Shown here: piece by piece, positions 45,836 to 58,533 of the stretch
How positions within the stretch are numbered: the first letter of the stretch is position 1
Layout: each line of letters starts with the position of its first letter
Assembly (NCBI RefSeq): GCF_024166365.1
Contig: NC_064824.1
Coordinates: 126,359,608 to 126,423,607 of the forward strand
DNA length: 64,000 nucleotides
DNA from: Elephas maximus indicus
Lineage: Eukaryota > Chordata > Mammalia > Proboscidea > Elephantidae
Reading direction: 5' to 3'
Translations under genes and position numbers: made by a program
Notes under the pieces: model-generated
Seen by the model: only the letters and a program-made list of their open reading frames with translations
What the model was told of the DNA's origin: nothing
Databases searched by the model: none

Positions 45836-48495
45836 TCAATCAGACAATCATATGGTCTACTATGCCAGATATGTCAACTTGAAGAGGAATGGCTTTGCAC
45901 TCATTGTCAAAAAGAATATTTCAATATCTATTCTGAAATACAACACTGTCAGTGATAGGATACTATCCATATGCCTATAAGGAAGAAAAGTTAATGCCAA
46001 TTACACACCAACAACTAAGGCCAATTAAATTGAAGGTTTTTAACATATTATGCAGTCTGGAATTTATGGAATGTGCAATCAAGGTGCACTGATAGATACT
46101 GGGGGTTTTAATCCGAGAGTTGGAAACAAAAAAGAAGGCTCTGTAGTTAGAAAACGTGGCCTTTGTGATAGAAATGATGCCAGAGATCACACGATAGAAC
46201 TTTGCAAGAGCAATGACTTCTTTGCAAATACTTTTTTTTTTTTTTTTTTTCAACAACATAAATGGCAGCTATACATGTGGAGCTCACCAGGTAGAGTATA
46301 CAGGAATCAGGTCGACTATATCTGTGGAAAGAAACAATGGAAAAGCTCAATATCATCAGTCAAAACAATGTCAGAGGCTAACTGCAGAACAGACCATGAA
46401 CTGCTCATTTGCAAGTTCAAATTGAAGCTGAATAAAACTAGAATAACCTTTTTTTTTTAACCCCAAAAGAGCTAAAGTATGACCTTGAACACACCTCACC
46501 TGAATTTAGAGACCATGTCAAGAATAGATTTGATGAATTTAACACTAATGACTGAATACCAAACAAGTTGTGGAATGCATAGGGATATCATACATGACAA
46601 AAGCAAGAGGTCATTAAAAAGATAGAAAAGAAAGGAGAGGTTAAAATGGTTGTCAAAAGAGACTGGAACTTGCTTTTGAAAGTTAAGTAGGTAAAGCAAA
46701 TGGGAAAAATGATAAAGTAAAAGAGCTGAACAGAAAATTTCAAAGAGCAGATCTAGAAGACAAAGCATTATATTGACAGGTGGAATGAGAAATCAAAAAG
46801 GTAGAAGATGCTAGGCATTTCTGACGCTGAAGGAATTGAAGAAAAAAAATCACGTCTTGAGTTGAAATACTGAAAGATTCTATGAGGAAAATATTCAATG
46901 ATGCAGGAAGCATCAAAAGAAGATGGAAGGAATACAGAGTCAATATACCAAAAATAATTGGTGGATGCTCAAACATTTCAGGAGGTAGCATATGATCAGA
47001 AACTAGTGGTACTGAAGGAAGAGATCCAAGCTGCATTGAAGGAATTGGTGAAAAACCAGGGTCCAGGAATTGACAGAATACCAATTTAGACGTTTCAACA
47101 AAGGAAGGCAATGTTGAAAGTGTCCACTCATGTATGCCAAGAAATTTGGAAGACAGCTATTTGGTCAATCAATTGAAAGAGATCCATATTTACACCTATC
47201 CCCAAAGAAGGGGCTCGAACCAAATGCAGAAATTATTGAACAATATCAATAATATCACACATAAGTAAAATTTTACTGAAGATCATTCAAAAGCAGCTGC
47301 AGCAGTGCAATGACAGAGAACTGTTTGAAATTCAAGTTGGATTCAGAAGGGGACTAGGAATCAGGGATATCATTGTTGAAGCCAGCCGGATCTTGGCTGA
47401 GAGCACACGATACTATAAGGATGTTTAACTGTGTTTTATATGTTATGCAAAGGATTTCCACCCTGTGGATCATAACAAATTACGGGTAACATTGCAAAGA
47501 ATGGGAATTTCAGAACACGCAGTTAAGCTCATGTGGAACCTGTACATTGACCAAAAGGCAGCCATTTGAACAGAAAAATTGGATCCTTCACAGTTGAAAA
47601 TCAGGAAAGGTGTTCCTTAAGTTCATATTCTTTCACTATATGTCAAACTGTATGCTGAGCAAATAATCTGAGAAACTGGACTATACGAAGAAGAACATGG
47701 CATCAGGATTGGAGGAAGACTCGTTAGCAACCTGCATTATGCAGATGACAAAACGGAGCTTGCTGAAAGTGAAGAGGACTCGAAGCACTTGTAAATATCA
47801 AAGACTACAACATCAATATGGACTACACCTTAACATAAAGAAAACAGAAATTCTCACAACTGGAACAATAAGCAACATCTTGATAAATGGAGAAAAGTTT
47901 GGAGTTGTCAAAAATTTCATTTTACTTGGATCCACAGTCAACAACCATAGAAGCAACAGTCAAGAAATCAAAGGACACATTGAATTGGGAAAATCTGATG
48001 CAAAAGACCTCTTTAAAGTTTTGAAAAATAAAGATGTCACCTTGAAGACTAAGGTCCACCTGACCCAAGCCATGGTGTTTTCAATTGCCTCATATGCATG
48101 TGAAATCGAGGCAATGAATAAGGAAAACCAAGGAAGATTTGACACCTTTAAATTATGGTGTTGATGAAGAATATTGAATATACCATGAATGCCAATTAAA
48201 AAAGGAACATATTTGTCTTTAAAAATATATAGCCAAATTGCTCATTAGAAGCAAGAATGGTGAGACTCTGTCTCACATATTTTCGAACTGTTACCAGGAG
48301 GAGTTAATCCCTGGAGAAGTACATCGCCCTTGTAAAAGTAGGGGGTTAGTGAAAAAGAGGAAAACCCTCAAGGAGATGGATTGTTCAAGTACTGCAACAA
48401 GTACTGCAACAACAGAGCTAATGCATAACAAGGAGCAGGCATATTTGCATTCCTTCGTGCAAAGGAATTCCAGGAATTAGGGACATAATAACAAC
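45836..48495 (+). mobile_element. RTE LINE copy 6, 5'-truncated, 2.65 kb
   Basis: Begins at the endonuclease block (CAATCATATGGTCTACTATG), then RTE-like QLEEEWLCTHCQKEYFN and ALIDTGGFNPRVGNK-like stretches, the thumb/linker, an RT remnant around 47330-47790, SQEIKGHIELGKS near 47960 and a decayed 3' end with ATAATAACAACAGCTAACAA. Stops and frameshifts throughout; the T18 run at 46231-46248 is an internal homopolymer expansion. Same orientation as copy 5, 1 kb downstream. Confidence 0.88.
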
Positions 48496-48499
48496 AGCT

Positions 48500-48915
48500 A
48501 ACAAGAAAAACAACAGCCTCATTTCTCCAAGCTTCTCTGACCTTGGCTTTATAACAGGGAGGAGAATAAGAGCTCTCTCACAAGATTATCATGAGGATGG
48601 CATATTAGCACAATGTCTGCTATACTTTAGAAAAGAGGAAGAATTTAATCAAGGGTTTATGATGGATAGAATCTGGGTAGGGTGAAAACAAAGAAAATTC
48701 CAGAATAGGGAGCAACTTTTGAACAAAAACAGATGTAGAAATGAGAGGCAGTATGGAGAATGTCTCTACCAAAATTTTCAATCTTTTTACCACTTGTACT
48801 AAGAATATACAAATCTGTATAATGAATATTTTGTGTACTGAACCAGAGGAAGAATACAGATCCCCAATTCTGTTTCCTTGGAGATTCTTATTCAGTAGGT
48901 CTAGAGAGAGACCTG
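48500..48915. other. Intron with possible ancient element
   Basis: No exon. CCCCAATTCTGTTTCCTTGG near 48862, then GAGATTCTTATTCAGTAGGT, resembles an old DNA-transposon-like repeat. Confidence 0.35.
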
Positions 48916-48919
48916 TAGG

Positions 48920-48960
48920 GTGGATGAGTCTGAATCGACTTTACGGCAATGGGTTTAGGG
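48920..48960 (+). mobile_element. AfroSINE 3' end
   Basis: GATGAGTCTGAATCGACTTT then ACGGCAATGGGTTT: tail only. Confidence 0.75.
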
Positions 48961-49014
48961 AAATATAGCCAGAAAGTTCCTTAAATTCAACAGTGATGAG
49001 GCTTCATCTTGCTT

Positions 49015-49235
49015 AGTGTAGACATGTCATTAGAAGGGACCAATCTCTAGAGAAGAACAGTATGTTTGGTAAAGAAGAGGATCAATGATAAAAAGGAAGA
49101 CTCTCAAGAAGATGGATTGATACAGCGATTGCAACAATAATTGTGAAGATGGCACAGGACCGGGCAATGTTTCCATCTGTTATAGACAGGGTCATTATGG
49201 GTCGGAACTGATTCTAAAATAATAACAACAAGAAG
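49015..49235 (+). mobile_element. RTE LINE 3' fragment
   Basis: GATCAATGATAAAAAGGAAG, AGATGGATTGATACAGCGAT, GGCACAGGACCGGGCAATGT and TATGGGTCGGAACTGATTCT, then an AACAACAAGAAG tail: the last 220 bp of RTE. Confidence 0.85.
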
Positions 49236-49455
49236 AGATTCAAAACCTGTATATGAAAAAACACTACACATTTGTGGGTCATGTAGGTTACTCAAAGCCT
49301 AATATTCACATTACACCCTAACTATTCTATGAGCCTATGAAAATATATTTTAACATATCTTTTTGACTCTAACTTTTTTAAGTTTAAGTAACTCAAAAAG
49401 TACTTCCACCACTACCATGGAAATCTCTACTCCAGATCTTAAACTACAATGGCTT

Positions 49456-49975
49456 CCTTATTGCCTGTTTTTATTGTTGTTGCTGTTAGGATCAGTTGGC
49501 TCCACACAATTTTTATCCTTACAACAGAACAAAACACTGCCCAATCCTGAGCCATCCTCATAATTGTTGTTATGCTCGAGCCCACTGTTGCAGTCCTGTG
49601 TCATCCTATCTCATTGAGGGTCTTCCTCTTTTTCACTGACCTCTACTTACCCAAGCACGATGTCATTTTCCAGGGACTGCTCCCTCCAGATGGCATGTAC
49701 AAAGTATGTGAGAAGAGCATTCTGGCTGTACTTCTTACAAGACAGATTGTTTCATTCTTCAGGCAGTACATGGTATAATCAATATTCTTCACCAACATCA
49801 ACATTCAATGACATCGTTTTCGATCTGCCTTCTTCATTGTCCAACTCTTGCACGCATATCAAGCTTTTGAAAACACCATGGCTTGGGTCAGGCGCACCTT
49901 AGTCTTTAATGTGATATTTTTGCTTTTTAACATTCTAAAGCAATCATTTGCCTATAATTTGCCCAATGCAATGCA
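49456..49975 (-). mobile_element. RTE LINE 3' fragment, antisense
   Basis: TTGTTGTTGCTGTTAGGATC, GCCCACTGTTGCAGTCCTGT, CATTGAGGGTCTTCCTCTTT, GGTCAGGCGCACCTTAGTCT and TTGCCCAATGCAATGCA are the complement of the RTE 3' 520 bp. It is adjacent to the 49015-49235 fragment in the opposite orientation. Confidence 0.9.
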
Positions 49976-49994
49976 ACACAACACAATGCAATGC

Positions 49995-50507
49995 ATGTGT
50001 CCTGGTCATCTAGTGCTCCCATAACAGAATACCACAAGTGGATGGCTTCAACAAAGAGATTTTTATTTCCTCATAGTACAGTAGGCTACAAGTCTAAATT
50101 CAAGGTGCCAGCTCTAAGGGAAGGGTTTCTTTCTCTATCAGCTCTGGAAGAAGGTCCTTGTCCTCAGCGTTCCCATGGTCGAGGAGCTTCTCATGCACAG
50201 GGACCCCAGGTCCAGAGGATATGCTCTGCTCTGTTTTCTCGGTGGTATGAGGTCCTCAACTCTCTGCTTCCCTTTCCTTTTATTTCTTGAGAGATAAAAG
50301 TTGGTGCAGGACACGCTCCAGGGAAATTCCCTTTACCTTGGATCAGGGAGGTGACCTGGGTAAGGGTGGTGTTATAATCCCACCCTAATTCTTTAACATA
50401 AAATTATAATCACAAAATGGAAGACAACAAGAGAATACTGGGAATCATGGCCTAACCAAGTTGATAGACACATATTTGTGGGGGCAAAATTCAATCCATG
50501 ACAGCGT
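49995..50507 (-). mobile_element. Solo LTR of the ERVL-MaLR type, antisense (tentative)
   Basis: The minus strand starts TGTCATGGATTGAATTTTGC CCCCACAAATATGTG and ends near GAGCACTAGATGACCAGGAC. Start and 510-bp length suit a MaLR-like LTR. It lies about 90 bp before the 50598 splice donor side of the S28 exon. Confidence 0.5.
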
Positions 50508-50597
50508 GTAAGAAAATGACATAAATGATGTATCTTCAAGTAAATACCAGGCTATATTCAGACACAGACTCCCTCACAAGCAAATCATTCTACTTAC

Positions 50598-50733
50598 CTG
50601 AAATCATATTCAAGCTTACTGTGGTATTTTCGAGATCTCAGCATCTTCCTCACTTCACCAAAAGCCTCTTTCACTGCTTGAAAACATTTTCTGTTATGAG
50701 TGGCCAGAGATCTTTGAACAACTTCAAGGTACT
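50598..50733 (-). CDS. S28 peptidase exon (cap-domain start)
   Basis: Encodes YLEVVQRSLATHNRKCFQAV then KEAFGEVRKMLRS and KLEYDF. The (E)Y.EVV.RSL...C..AV pattern directly follows the active-site block in PRSS16-type S28 enzymes and begins the helical cap domain. Acceptor TTCTTAG is at 50734-50740, donor GTAAGTA at 50591-50597. Length 136 bp: two bases complete Glu from the previous exon and the final AG joins G of the next exon to give Arg. The frame is open throughout. The 10.6-kb intron before it is nearly filled by a nested L1. Confidence 0.88.
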
Positions 50734-50739
50734 CTAAGA

Positions 50740-51295
50740 ATAAGGAAAAAAAAAAAAAAGATGAATTCAGTAATATTTAACTGTAACCATTTATAAAATA
50801 CAGTTCTTTCAAATTTGTAATTACCTCCATTTTATGACAAAGTTAAGAAACTACAAAATTAACAGATTTGTCAGAATGCCAAGAAAAGTCACTAGCAAAG
50901 AGAGACTTACAACCATTCTCTGTGAATCCTGATCTATCAATGAACTGGGGCCTGGTTTTACTCTTTAAACTAGGTAGGTAGAAGGATGCCTGAAATTTAC
51001 ACATTTCAGATTTGTTGGACCAGATGATATTCTATCAGGGATACAGAAACCCAAACTGTTTATTTGAAAAGTTCAAATATTTAAGGAAAATTATCTGGAA
51101 TGTGTCTCTTTTTTTGAGAGGTGGGTTGTTTTCTTTTTGATAGAGAAACTTAAGTAGAAATTTTACACTTTATTCATTTTAGTGAGAACATGCATGCAGA
51201 AGCCAAAATTGCCACTTAAAAGTTTTTTATCCAGCTTGAAAAATCTTAATGTCATTAACTATAAACTTTTTGCCATAAAGTCAGGTAAAACAGAA
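50740..51295. other. Intron, nothing recognised
   Basis: Flanks the acceptor of the 50598-50733 exon; A run at 50746-50759 just upstream of the acceptor on the transcript is a T run consistent with a polypyrimidine tract. Confidence 0.45.
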
Positions 51296-51298
51296 ACT

Positions 51299-51448
51299 AA
51301 ACCTGTTGTTGTCGAGTCAATTCCAACTTATAGCAGCCCTACAGACAGTAGAACTGCCCCATAGAGTTTCCAAGGAGCACCTGGTTTAATCATACTGACG
51401 ACCTTTGGCTGTCAGCCATAGCTCTTAACCACTATGCCACCAGGGGCA
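51299..51448 (-). mobile_element. AfroSINE, antisense, first of a pair
   Basis: AAACCTGTTGTTGTCGAGTC, GAACTGCCCCATAGAGTTTC, CAAGGAGCACCTGG and TTAACCACTATGCCACCAGG: complement of the short form. Confidence 0.93.
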
Positions 51449-51459
51449 GGTTCAAAAAT

Positions 51460-51611
51460 CAAACCAAACCCACTGTCGTTGAGTTGATTCTGACTCTACA
51501 GGACCGAGTAGAACTGCCCCATAGAGTTTCCAAGGAGCACCTGGCTGGTTCAAATGGCTGAACTCTTGGTTAGCAGCCATAGCACTTAACCACTACACCA
51601 CCAGGGTTTCC
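51460..51611 (-). mobile_element. AfroSINE, antisense, second of a pair
   Basis: AAACCAAACCCACTGTCGTT, GAACTGCCCCATAGAGTTTC, CTTGGTTAGCAGCCATAGCA and ACTACACCACCAGGGTTTCC. Full short form, 12 bp after the previous copy. Confidence 0.95.
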
Positions 51612-51629
51612 GAAGCAGGAAAATAATTG

Positions 51630-53280
51630 AAAGACAACTTCAAAATAGGTAAGTTCTGCCAGGAGCCAACATAGGGCTATAGATGGAAGCATCACACTGT
51701 CCAGGTACAGCAAAGACCTGAAAAACTTAGTAAAAAACAGACAAATGTCAATCCTATAACCCTAAGCATCAAATGAAGAGATAAAGAACTCAGCCAAGCA
51801 CCAAATGGAATAAGAAACTGACAGAGAATAGAGAGCTAGGAATGATATGTACAGAGTTCCCCTACCAGCTAATACACCAAGGATCTTCCATCTCGGACTC
51901 CTGTCAGAGACTGAAAGACAGAGAGCATTGGAAAGCAGCTTCACATTGCTCCCACAAGGAGACGGAATACCTGGTAACCAGGGATATGTGCATTTCCACC
52001 CCCCATCTTTTTCCCCTGCTTGACCTCCCCAGCTTCATAGCTTTCTGAAGTAGATTGATCAACCGGGAAGTGCAGGGTCTCTACCACCTGGATTCAACCA
52101 ACCGACATCAGAGATTGGAAGACATGGAGTATGGGAAAGCAGCTTCAAGGAGCTCCCAGCAGGAGACAGAACACCCAGTAACCAGCAATATACACATACT
52201 CACCCCCACCCTTCTTCCCCCTTGCTCAGCCTCCTCTGCTTCCCACAGCTGCAGTCTCCTGGCTGGAAGGTACTGCCTTCGACCCCATGCCACTTGGATT
52301 CACCCCTCCCACGCTGGTCAGCTCTCTGAGAACCATTTGTTTGTTGACGGTGTTGCTTTTATTTGCTTCTTTTGGTTTCTTCCATACCTCTCACCACGTT
52401 CCCCTCCTTTCTCTCGAACACCTGTCTCCATGTGCAATCTTTGCTTCTTCTTGAAACCTGTGAAGGGCTTCTTGGCCATGGAATTTCTTCCCCAGGCAGC
52501 ACTGCATGCTGGTGGGATCCCTGGTTTTTGTTTGTTTTATTTTGTTTGCTTGTTTTCTTTTTCTTTTTGTGGCTTGGGAGCCCCTTCTAGCCAGACTGTT
52601 CTGTGCAGCTTGGGAGCCACTTCCCTGGTCAGCTAAGCCACATCAGTGGAATCCCAGGGGGAATTTCTTTTCTGTTTTTCCTATGTATCTTCATTTCTCA
52701 GTTCCTCATCTCTCTATACTTACATTCATGTCATGTCTCCTGAATACCTGGCACTGTGTAACATCTCTACACCTTCTAATAAAGGTGTACTGCATTTCCT
52801 GGAAGTCACTTCCCTGGTCTCCTAGACACACCTGTAGAGGCCCTGGGGGCTTTGCTTTTTTATTTCTAATTATTAATTTGTTTATTATTATGTTTTTCTT
52901 TTTCCTTTTGTTTTTCTCCATTTATTCAGTTTCTCAACTCTCCACTCCTGTGGCAATCTCCCTTAGCACTTTTTTTTTTTTTTTTTGGATTCTATTTTTC
53001 TCTTCTCTCTCTCCTCTTTCCCATATCCATCTTAGCTCCATACGTAACAACCCACCCCCTCCTCCCTGGCTACCTGCACCATGCACTGAACAGCACACAC
53101 CTGAGCAGCTCAGGCACTGCCTACTGGAAACTGCCCTGGACTGGTTCACATCATGCCCTGTCAGCCCTAGTATGTGCCACAAAAAAACAAAACAAAACAA
53201 AACATTCCAACCCTTCCCCTTTAGCTGAACCTGTCTTGTTGCATCATTTCTGAGCTAATGGCCATGCCCATTGGACAAGA
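51630..53280 (+). mobile_element. L1 5'UTR with about 204-bp tandem units
   Basis: GC-richer, pyrimidine-rich stretch preceding L1 ORF1-like sequence. Two diverged units begin at GAGACTGAAAGAC (51907) and GAGATTGGAAGAC (52111), both followed by GGAAAGCAGCTTCA-like sequence, an offset of 204 bp. A second internal repetition (CACTTCCCTGGTC at about 52618 and 52808) follows. Overlapping plus-strand open frames of 193 and 240 codons lie in it. Assignment as this L1's 5'UTR rests on position and monomer-like layout. Confidence 0.6.
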
Positions 53281-56055
53281 AGGTGAAAAGAATCATGCCC
53301 ACAGAGGAGGAAACAAGGAAAGCACAGCCTGCCTGCTCAGACATGGCTGAATAAAACAAAAATGCAGGATGAAATAAACAAATCTACAGTAAATAAATTT
53401 TAAAAAAAGTACTGAATGACCCAAAGACAGCAGACAATATCAAAACATACTTAAAAAAGCACAGGATTGTTCCAGTAGGTATCCAAAATAAAACACCAGG
53501 TGACTTCCCAGTGAAAGAAAAGGCACTAGAAATACCTGACAGGGAATTCAAATCTTTAATGCTCAGAGCTATCCAGGAGTTAAAGTAAAAAGTAGACAAA
53601 AATGAGGGAAAAAAATCAATAAATTATGTGAAAGGCAGACAAATTCATGGAAAATACAGGCCAAAAAATAGAAGAATTCAGTAAAATAATAAGGGAACAA
53701 AATGACAAAGTAAATTCACAACTAGAAATCATACAAAAACAACAATTAAAAATCCAAAACATAAACTACTAAGTTTCGGAAATGGACAGTGTAATAGAAG
53801 GACTGAGGAGAGGGTTTGAAATGATGGAAGGCAGGATCAGTGAAATTGAAGAGAAACACTTGGCTACAACTCTGTTTGAGGAAAAATCAGAAGAAAGAAT
53901 GAATGAAAATGAAGAAACTCTGAGAATTATGTAGGATACAATCAAAAGCAAAAATTTGCAAGTGATCAAAGTTCCAGGACAGGGGATGAAAATGGAAGAA
54001 ACAGAGAGGATCATTGAATAATTGCTGACAGAAAACTTCTCTAATATCATGAAAGATGAAAAGCTGACTCTCCAAAAAACTCAATGAACCCCATCTAGGA
54101 TAGACCCCAAATAGAAATTACCAAGTCATATAGCAATCACACTAGCTAAAACCAAAGACAAAGATTGTACTAGCCAGATACCAGCCTAGGAAATATACTC
54201 TCAAGGACTATCCAAAACTGAAAGAATTACAACAGGAACCAGAGAGGTTAATCTGTAATGACCACAATGTCAGAGCAATAAAGAGAGGGAATAAACAGTG
54301 TAAGTATAGAACCTTGTAATGGAGATGAAAGCAACGTACAGACTGGTTCGAACCTGAGAATGTAAGGGTAATTTTCCAGGTAACAACAAAGAAAGTTAAC
54401 AAACCTAGTCACCAATATAAAGACGAAAAACATAAACTCTCTAGTAAAACCAAATCTACAAAAACAGAAGAAATGAAAAAAAAAAATCCACAAACAAAAG
54501 GCTTTCAGCACAGGAAAGGAAGAGGAACAAAGAAAACATCAGCACCAGGAAAAAAGTGCTACAAAATGACAGCAATAAACTCACACCTACCAATATGTAT
54601 GCTGAATGTAAATGAACTTAACACACCCATAAAGAGGCAGAGAGTGCAGAAAGGATTAAAAAAAAAAGGGGGAAACATCAATACACTATCTACGAGAGGC
54701 ACACTTTAGAAAGAAAAATGTAAATTTATTAAAAACCAAAGAATGGAAAAAAATATATATCAAGCAAACAATTACCAAAAAAGAGCAGGAGTGGCAATAC
54801 TAATCTCACATAAAATACCATTTAAAACAAAATCCACCATAAAAGACAAAGAAGGGCAATATATAAATTATTAAAAGGACAATTCTTCAGGATCACAATG
54901 CCATCAAGGTAGAAATTAACACCAAGAAGAGCAAGTAAAAAAGGTCAATTACATGGAAACTTAAAATTTGCTGAAAAACCACTCAGTAATAGAAGAAATC
55001 AGAGATGGATCCAAAAATTCCTAGTATCAATTGAGAATGAAAACACATCATACCAAACCTTTAGGACACAGCAGAGTTAGTAATCTGAGGTCAATTTATA
55101 ACAATAAATGCACACAACAAAAAAGAAAGGGATAAAATCAAAACATTAGCTATACAACTCAAACAAACAGAAAGAGAACAGAAAAGAAGCCCACAGCTGC
55201 CAGAAGAAAGGAAATAATAAAGATTAGAGCAGAAATAAATGAAACACAGAATAGAAAAACAGTAGAGGACAAAAACCAAAACCAAAAATTGGTTCTTCGA
55301 ATGGATCAACAAAATCGGCAAACCACTTGCCAAACTGAAAAAAGAAAAGCAAGAGAGAAAGCAAATAACCCAAATAAGAAATGAAATTGGGGATATTACA
55401 ACAGATCCAAATGAAATAAAAAGGATCATGACAGAATATTATGAAAAACTATACTCCAGGAGATTTGAAAACCTACAGGAAATGGACAAATTCCTAGAAA
55501 AACACTGTCTACTCAACATAACACAGAATCAGAACAGACCCATAACAGAGAAGAGATTGAAAAAGCAACAAAAAAAGTCCAAAAAACAAAAAGCCCTGGC
55601 CCAGATGGTTTCACTGGAGAATTCTAGCAAACATTCAGAGAAGAGCTTACACCAGGACTACTCAAAACTATTTCAGAACATAGAAAGGGAAGTGTCACTT
55701 CCCAAATTTATTCTATGAATCTGGATAACCCAGATACCAAAACCTGCAAAAGACACCACATACACACAAAAAAGAATATTACACACCAATATTTCTCATA
55801 AATATAGATGCAAAAATTCTCAACACAATTCTAGCCAATAGAATTCAGCATCATATTTAAAAAAAATAGTCACAACCAAGTAGGATTCATACCAGCTATA
55901 CAAGGATGATTCAGCATTAGAAAATCAATCAGTGCTATCCTCCATATAAATAAAAGGAAAGAAAAGAATCACATGATCATCTCAATGGACAACACAAAAG
56001 GCATCTGACAAAGTCCAACACCCATTCCTGATAAACACTCCCAATAATATAGGTA

Positions 56056-56157
56056 TAGTTAAGCAATGTCATACAACAATGTGTGTACTACCTGTTTGAT
56101 AAGAATACTACTTTGTTCTGTAAACCTCCATTTAAAGTACAATTAAAAAAGAAAAAA
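56056..56157 (+). mobile_element. Very short L1 3' end nested in L1 ORF2
   Basis: About 100 bp: TTAAGCAATGTCATACAACA to AACCTCCATTTAAAGTACAA plus A-rich tail, equal to the last 100 bp of the old L1 3'UTR. Flanks AATAGGTATAG (before) and AATGGGTGTAG (after) are a diverged target-site duplication, after which the host ORF2 resumes. Confidence 0.8.
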
Positions 56158-56835
56158 ATGGGTGTAGAAGGGAGATTTCTCAACATAATAAAGAGCATAT
56201 ATGCAAAACAAACAGACAACATCATTCTTAATGGAGCGACGGTGAAAACATTCACCTTGAGCACATGAACATGACAAGGACAGCCTTTATCACTTCTCCA
56301 ATTCAGCATTGTGTTGGAAGACCTAGCTAGAGCAATAAGGCAAGAAAAAGAAATAAAATGTGTCCAAATTGGTAATGAAGAAGTTAAACTGTTCCTGTTT
56401 GTGAATGATATGATTCTATACATAGAAAACCCAAAAGACTCCATGAGACAACTACTGGATCTAATAGAAAGATTAAGCAGAGTAACAGGATACAAGATAA
56501 ACATACAAAAGTCAGTTGGATTCCTATACCACAATAAAGAGAATGATGCAAAGGAAACCAGGAAAACAATACTGTTTATAATGGCCCCTAAGAAATAAAA
56601 TACTTAGGGATAAATCTAACCAGAGATGGAAAAGTCCTATACAAAGAAAACTACAAAACACTACAGCAAGAAACCAAAAGAGATATACATAAATGGAAAA
56701 ACATACCATGCTTATGGATAGGTAAATTTAACATTGTGAAAAGGACAATTTTACACAAAGTGATTTTCAAATACAAGGCAATCCTAACACAAATACTGGC
56801 AACATTATTTAAAGCGACAAAAAAACGAATCATTA

Positions 56836-58440
56836 TGAACACACATTTCACTAAAGAAGATATTCAGGCAGCTAACAGATACATGAGGAAATGCTCTCGA
56901 TCATTAGCCATTACAGAAATGCAAATTAAAACTACGATGAGATTCCATCTCACACCACCAAGGCTGGCATTAATCCAAAAAACACAAACTAATAAATGTT
57001 GGAGAGGCTGCGGAGAGATTGGAACTCTTATACACTGCTGGTGGGAATGTCAAATGGTACAACCACTTTGGAAATCTATCTGGCGTGATCTTAAACAGTT
57101 AGAAATAGAACTACCATACAACCCAGAAATCCCACTCCTCGGAATATACCCTAGAGATACAAGAGCCTTCATACAAACAGATATATGCACACTCATGTTT
57201 ATTGCAGCTCTGTTTACAATAGCAAAAAGCTGGAAGCAACCAAGGTGTCCATCAATGGATGAATGGGAAAAAAAATTGTGGTATATTCACACAATGGAAT
57301 ACTACGCATGGATAAAGAACAGTGACGAAATCTGTGAAACATTTCATAACATGGAGGAACCTGGAAGGCATTATGCTGAGCGAAATGAGTCAGAGGCAAA
57401 AGGACAAATATTGTATAAGACCACTATTATAAGATCTTGAGAAATAGTATAAACTGAGAAGAACACATACTTTTGTGGTTATGACGGGGGGAGGGAGGGA
57501 GGGTGGGAGAGGGTTTTTTATTGATTAATCAGTAGATAAGTACTGCTTTACGTGAAGGGAAAGACAACACTCAATACATGGAAGGTCAGCTCAGTTGGAC
57601 TGGACCAAAAGCAGTTTCTGGGATAAAATGAATGCTTCAAAGGTCAGCGGAGCAGGGGCGGGGGTCTGGGGAACATGGTTTGAGGGGACTTCTAAGTCAA
57701 TTGGCAAAATAATTCTATTATGAAAACATTCTGCATCCCACTTTGAAATGTGGCGTCTGGGGTCTTAAATGCTAACAAGCGGCCATCTAAGACGCATCAA
57801 TTGGTCTCAACCCACCTGGAGCAAAGGAAAATGAAGAACACCAAGGTCACACGACAACTAAGAGCCCAAGAGACAGAAAGGGCCACATGAACCAGAGACC
57901 TACATCATCCTGAGACCAGAAGAACTAGTTGGTGCCTGGCCACAATCAATGACTGCCCTGACAGGGAGCACAACAGAGAACTCCTGAGGGAACAGGAGAT
58001 CAGTGGGATGCAGACCCCAAATTCTCATAAAAAGAACAGACTTAATGGTCTGACTGAGACTAGAGGAATCCCGGCGGCCATGCTCTCCAGACCTTCTGTT
58101 GGCACAGGACAGGAACCATCCCCGAAGACAACTCATCAGACATGAAAGGGACTGGTCAGCAGGTGGGAGAGAGATGCTGATGAAGAGTGAGCTAATTATA
58201 TCAGGTGGACACTTGAGATTGTGTTGGCATCTCTTGTCTGGAGGGGGGATGGGAGGATAGAGAGAGAGGGAAGGTGGCAAAATTGTCACGAAAGGAGAGA
58301 CTGAAAGGGCTGACTCAATAGGGGGAGAGCAAGTGGGAGTAAGGAGTAAGATGTATATAAACTTATATGTGACAGACTGATTGGATTTGTAAACGTTCAC
58401 TTGAAGCTTAATAAAAGTTAATAAAAAGAGAAAAAAAAAA
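56836..58440 (+). mobile_element. Younger L1, 5'-truncated, nested in the older L1
   Basis: 1.6 kb with the ORF2 C-terminus open from 56836 to TGA at 57440 ([20 protein letters not shown], then RCGEIGTL and HCWWECQMV of the Cys-rich end), then the 1-kb 3'UTR with G-rich tract (57485-57510) and an A tail. CGAATCATTA occurs on both sides (56826-56835 and 58441-58450), marking the target-site duplication. Its 3'UTR is close to that at 2930-3890. Confidence 0.93.
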
Positions 58441-58441
58441 C

Positions 58442-58533
58442 GAATCATTAACTTTTTATTGAAAGAGAAGGAGACCTGGATAAGCAAGAATCATTAACTT
58501 TTTATTGAAAGGGAAGGAGACCTGGATAAGCAA
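58442..58533. repeat. 46-bp perfect-length tandem duplication
   Basis: Two head-to-tail copies (58442-58487 and 58488-58533) starting GAATCATTAACTTTTTATTG and ending CTGGATAAGCAA, differing at one base (GAAAGAGAAG against GAAAGGGAAG). It begins within the target-site duplication of the younger L1. Confidence 0.95.

Noticed and set aside
52055..53228. Overlapping open frames of 193 and 240 codons as a host membrane protein gene
   Set aside because: They lie in repetitive L1 5'UTR-like sequence with internal duplications; hydrophobic stretches come from T-rich runs.
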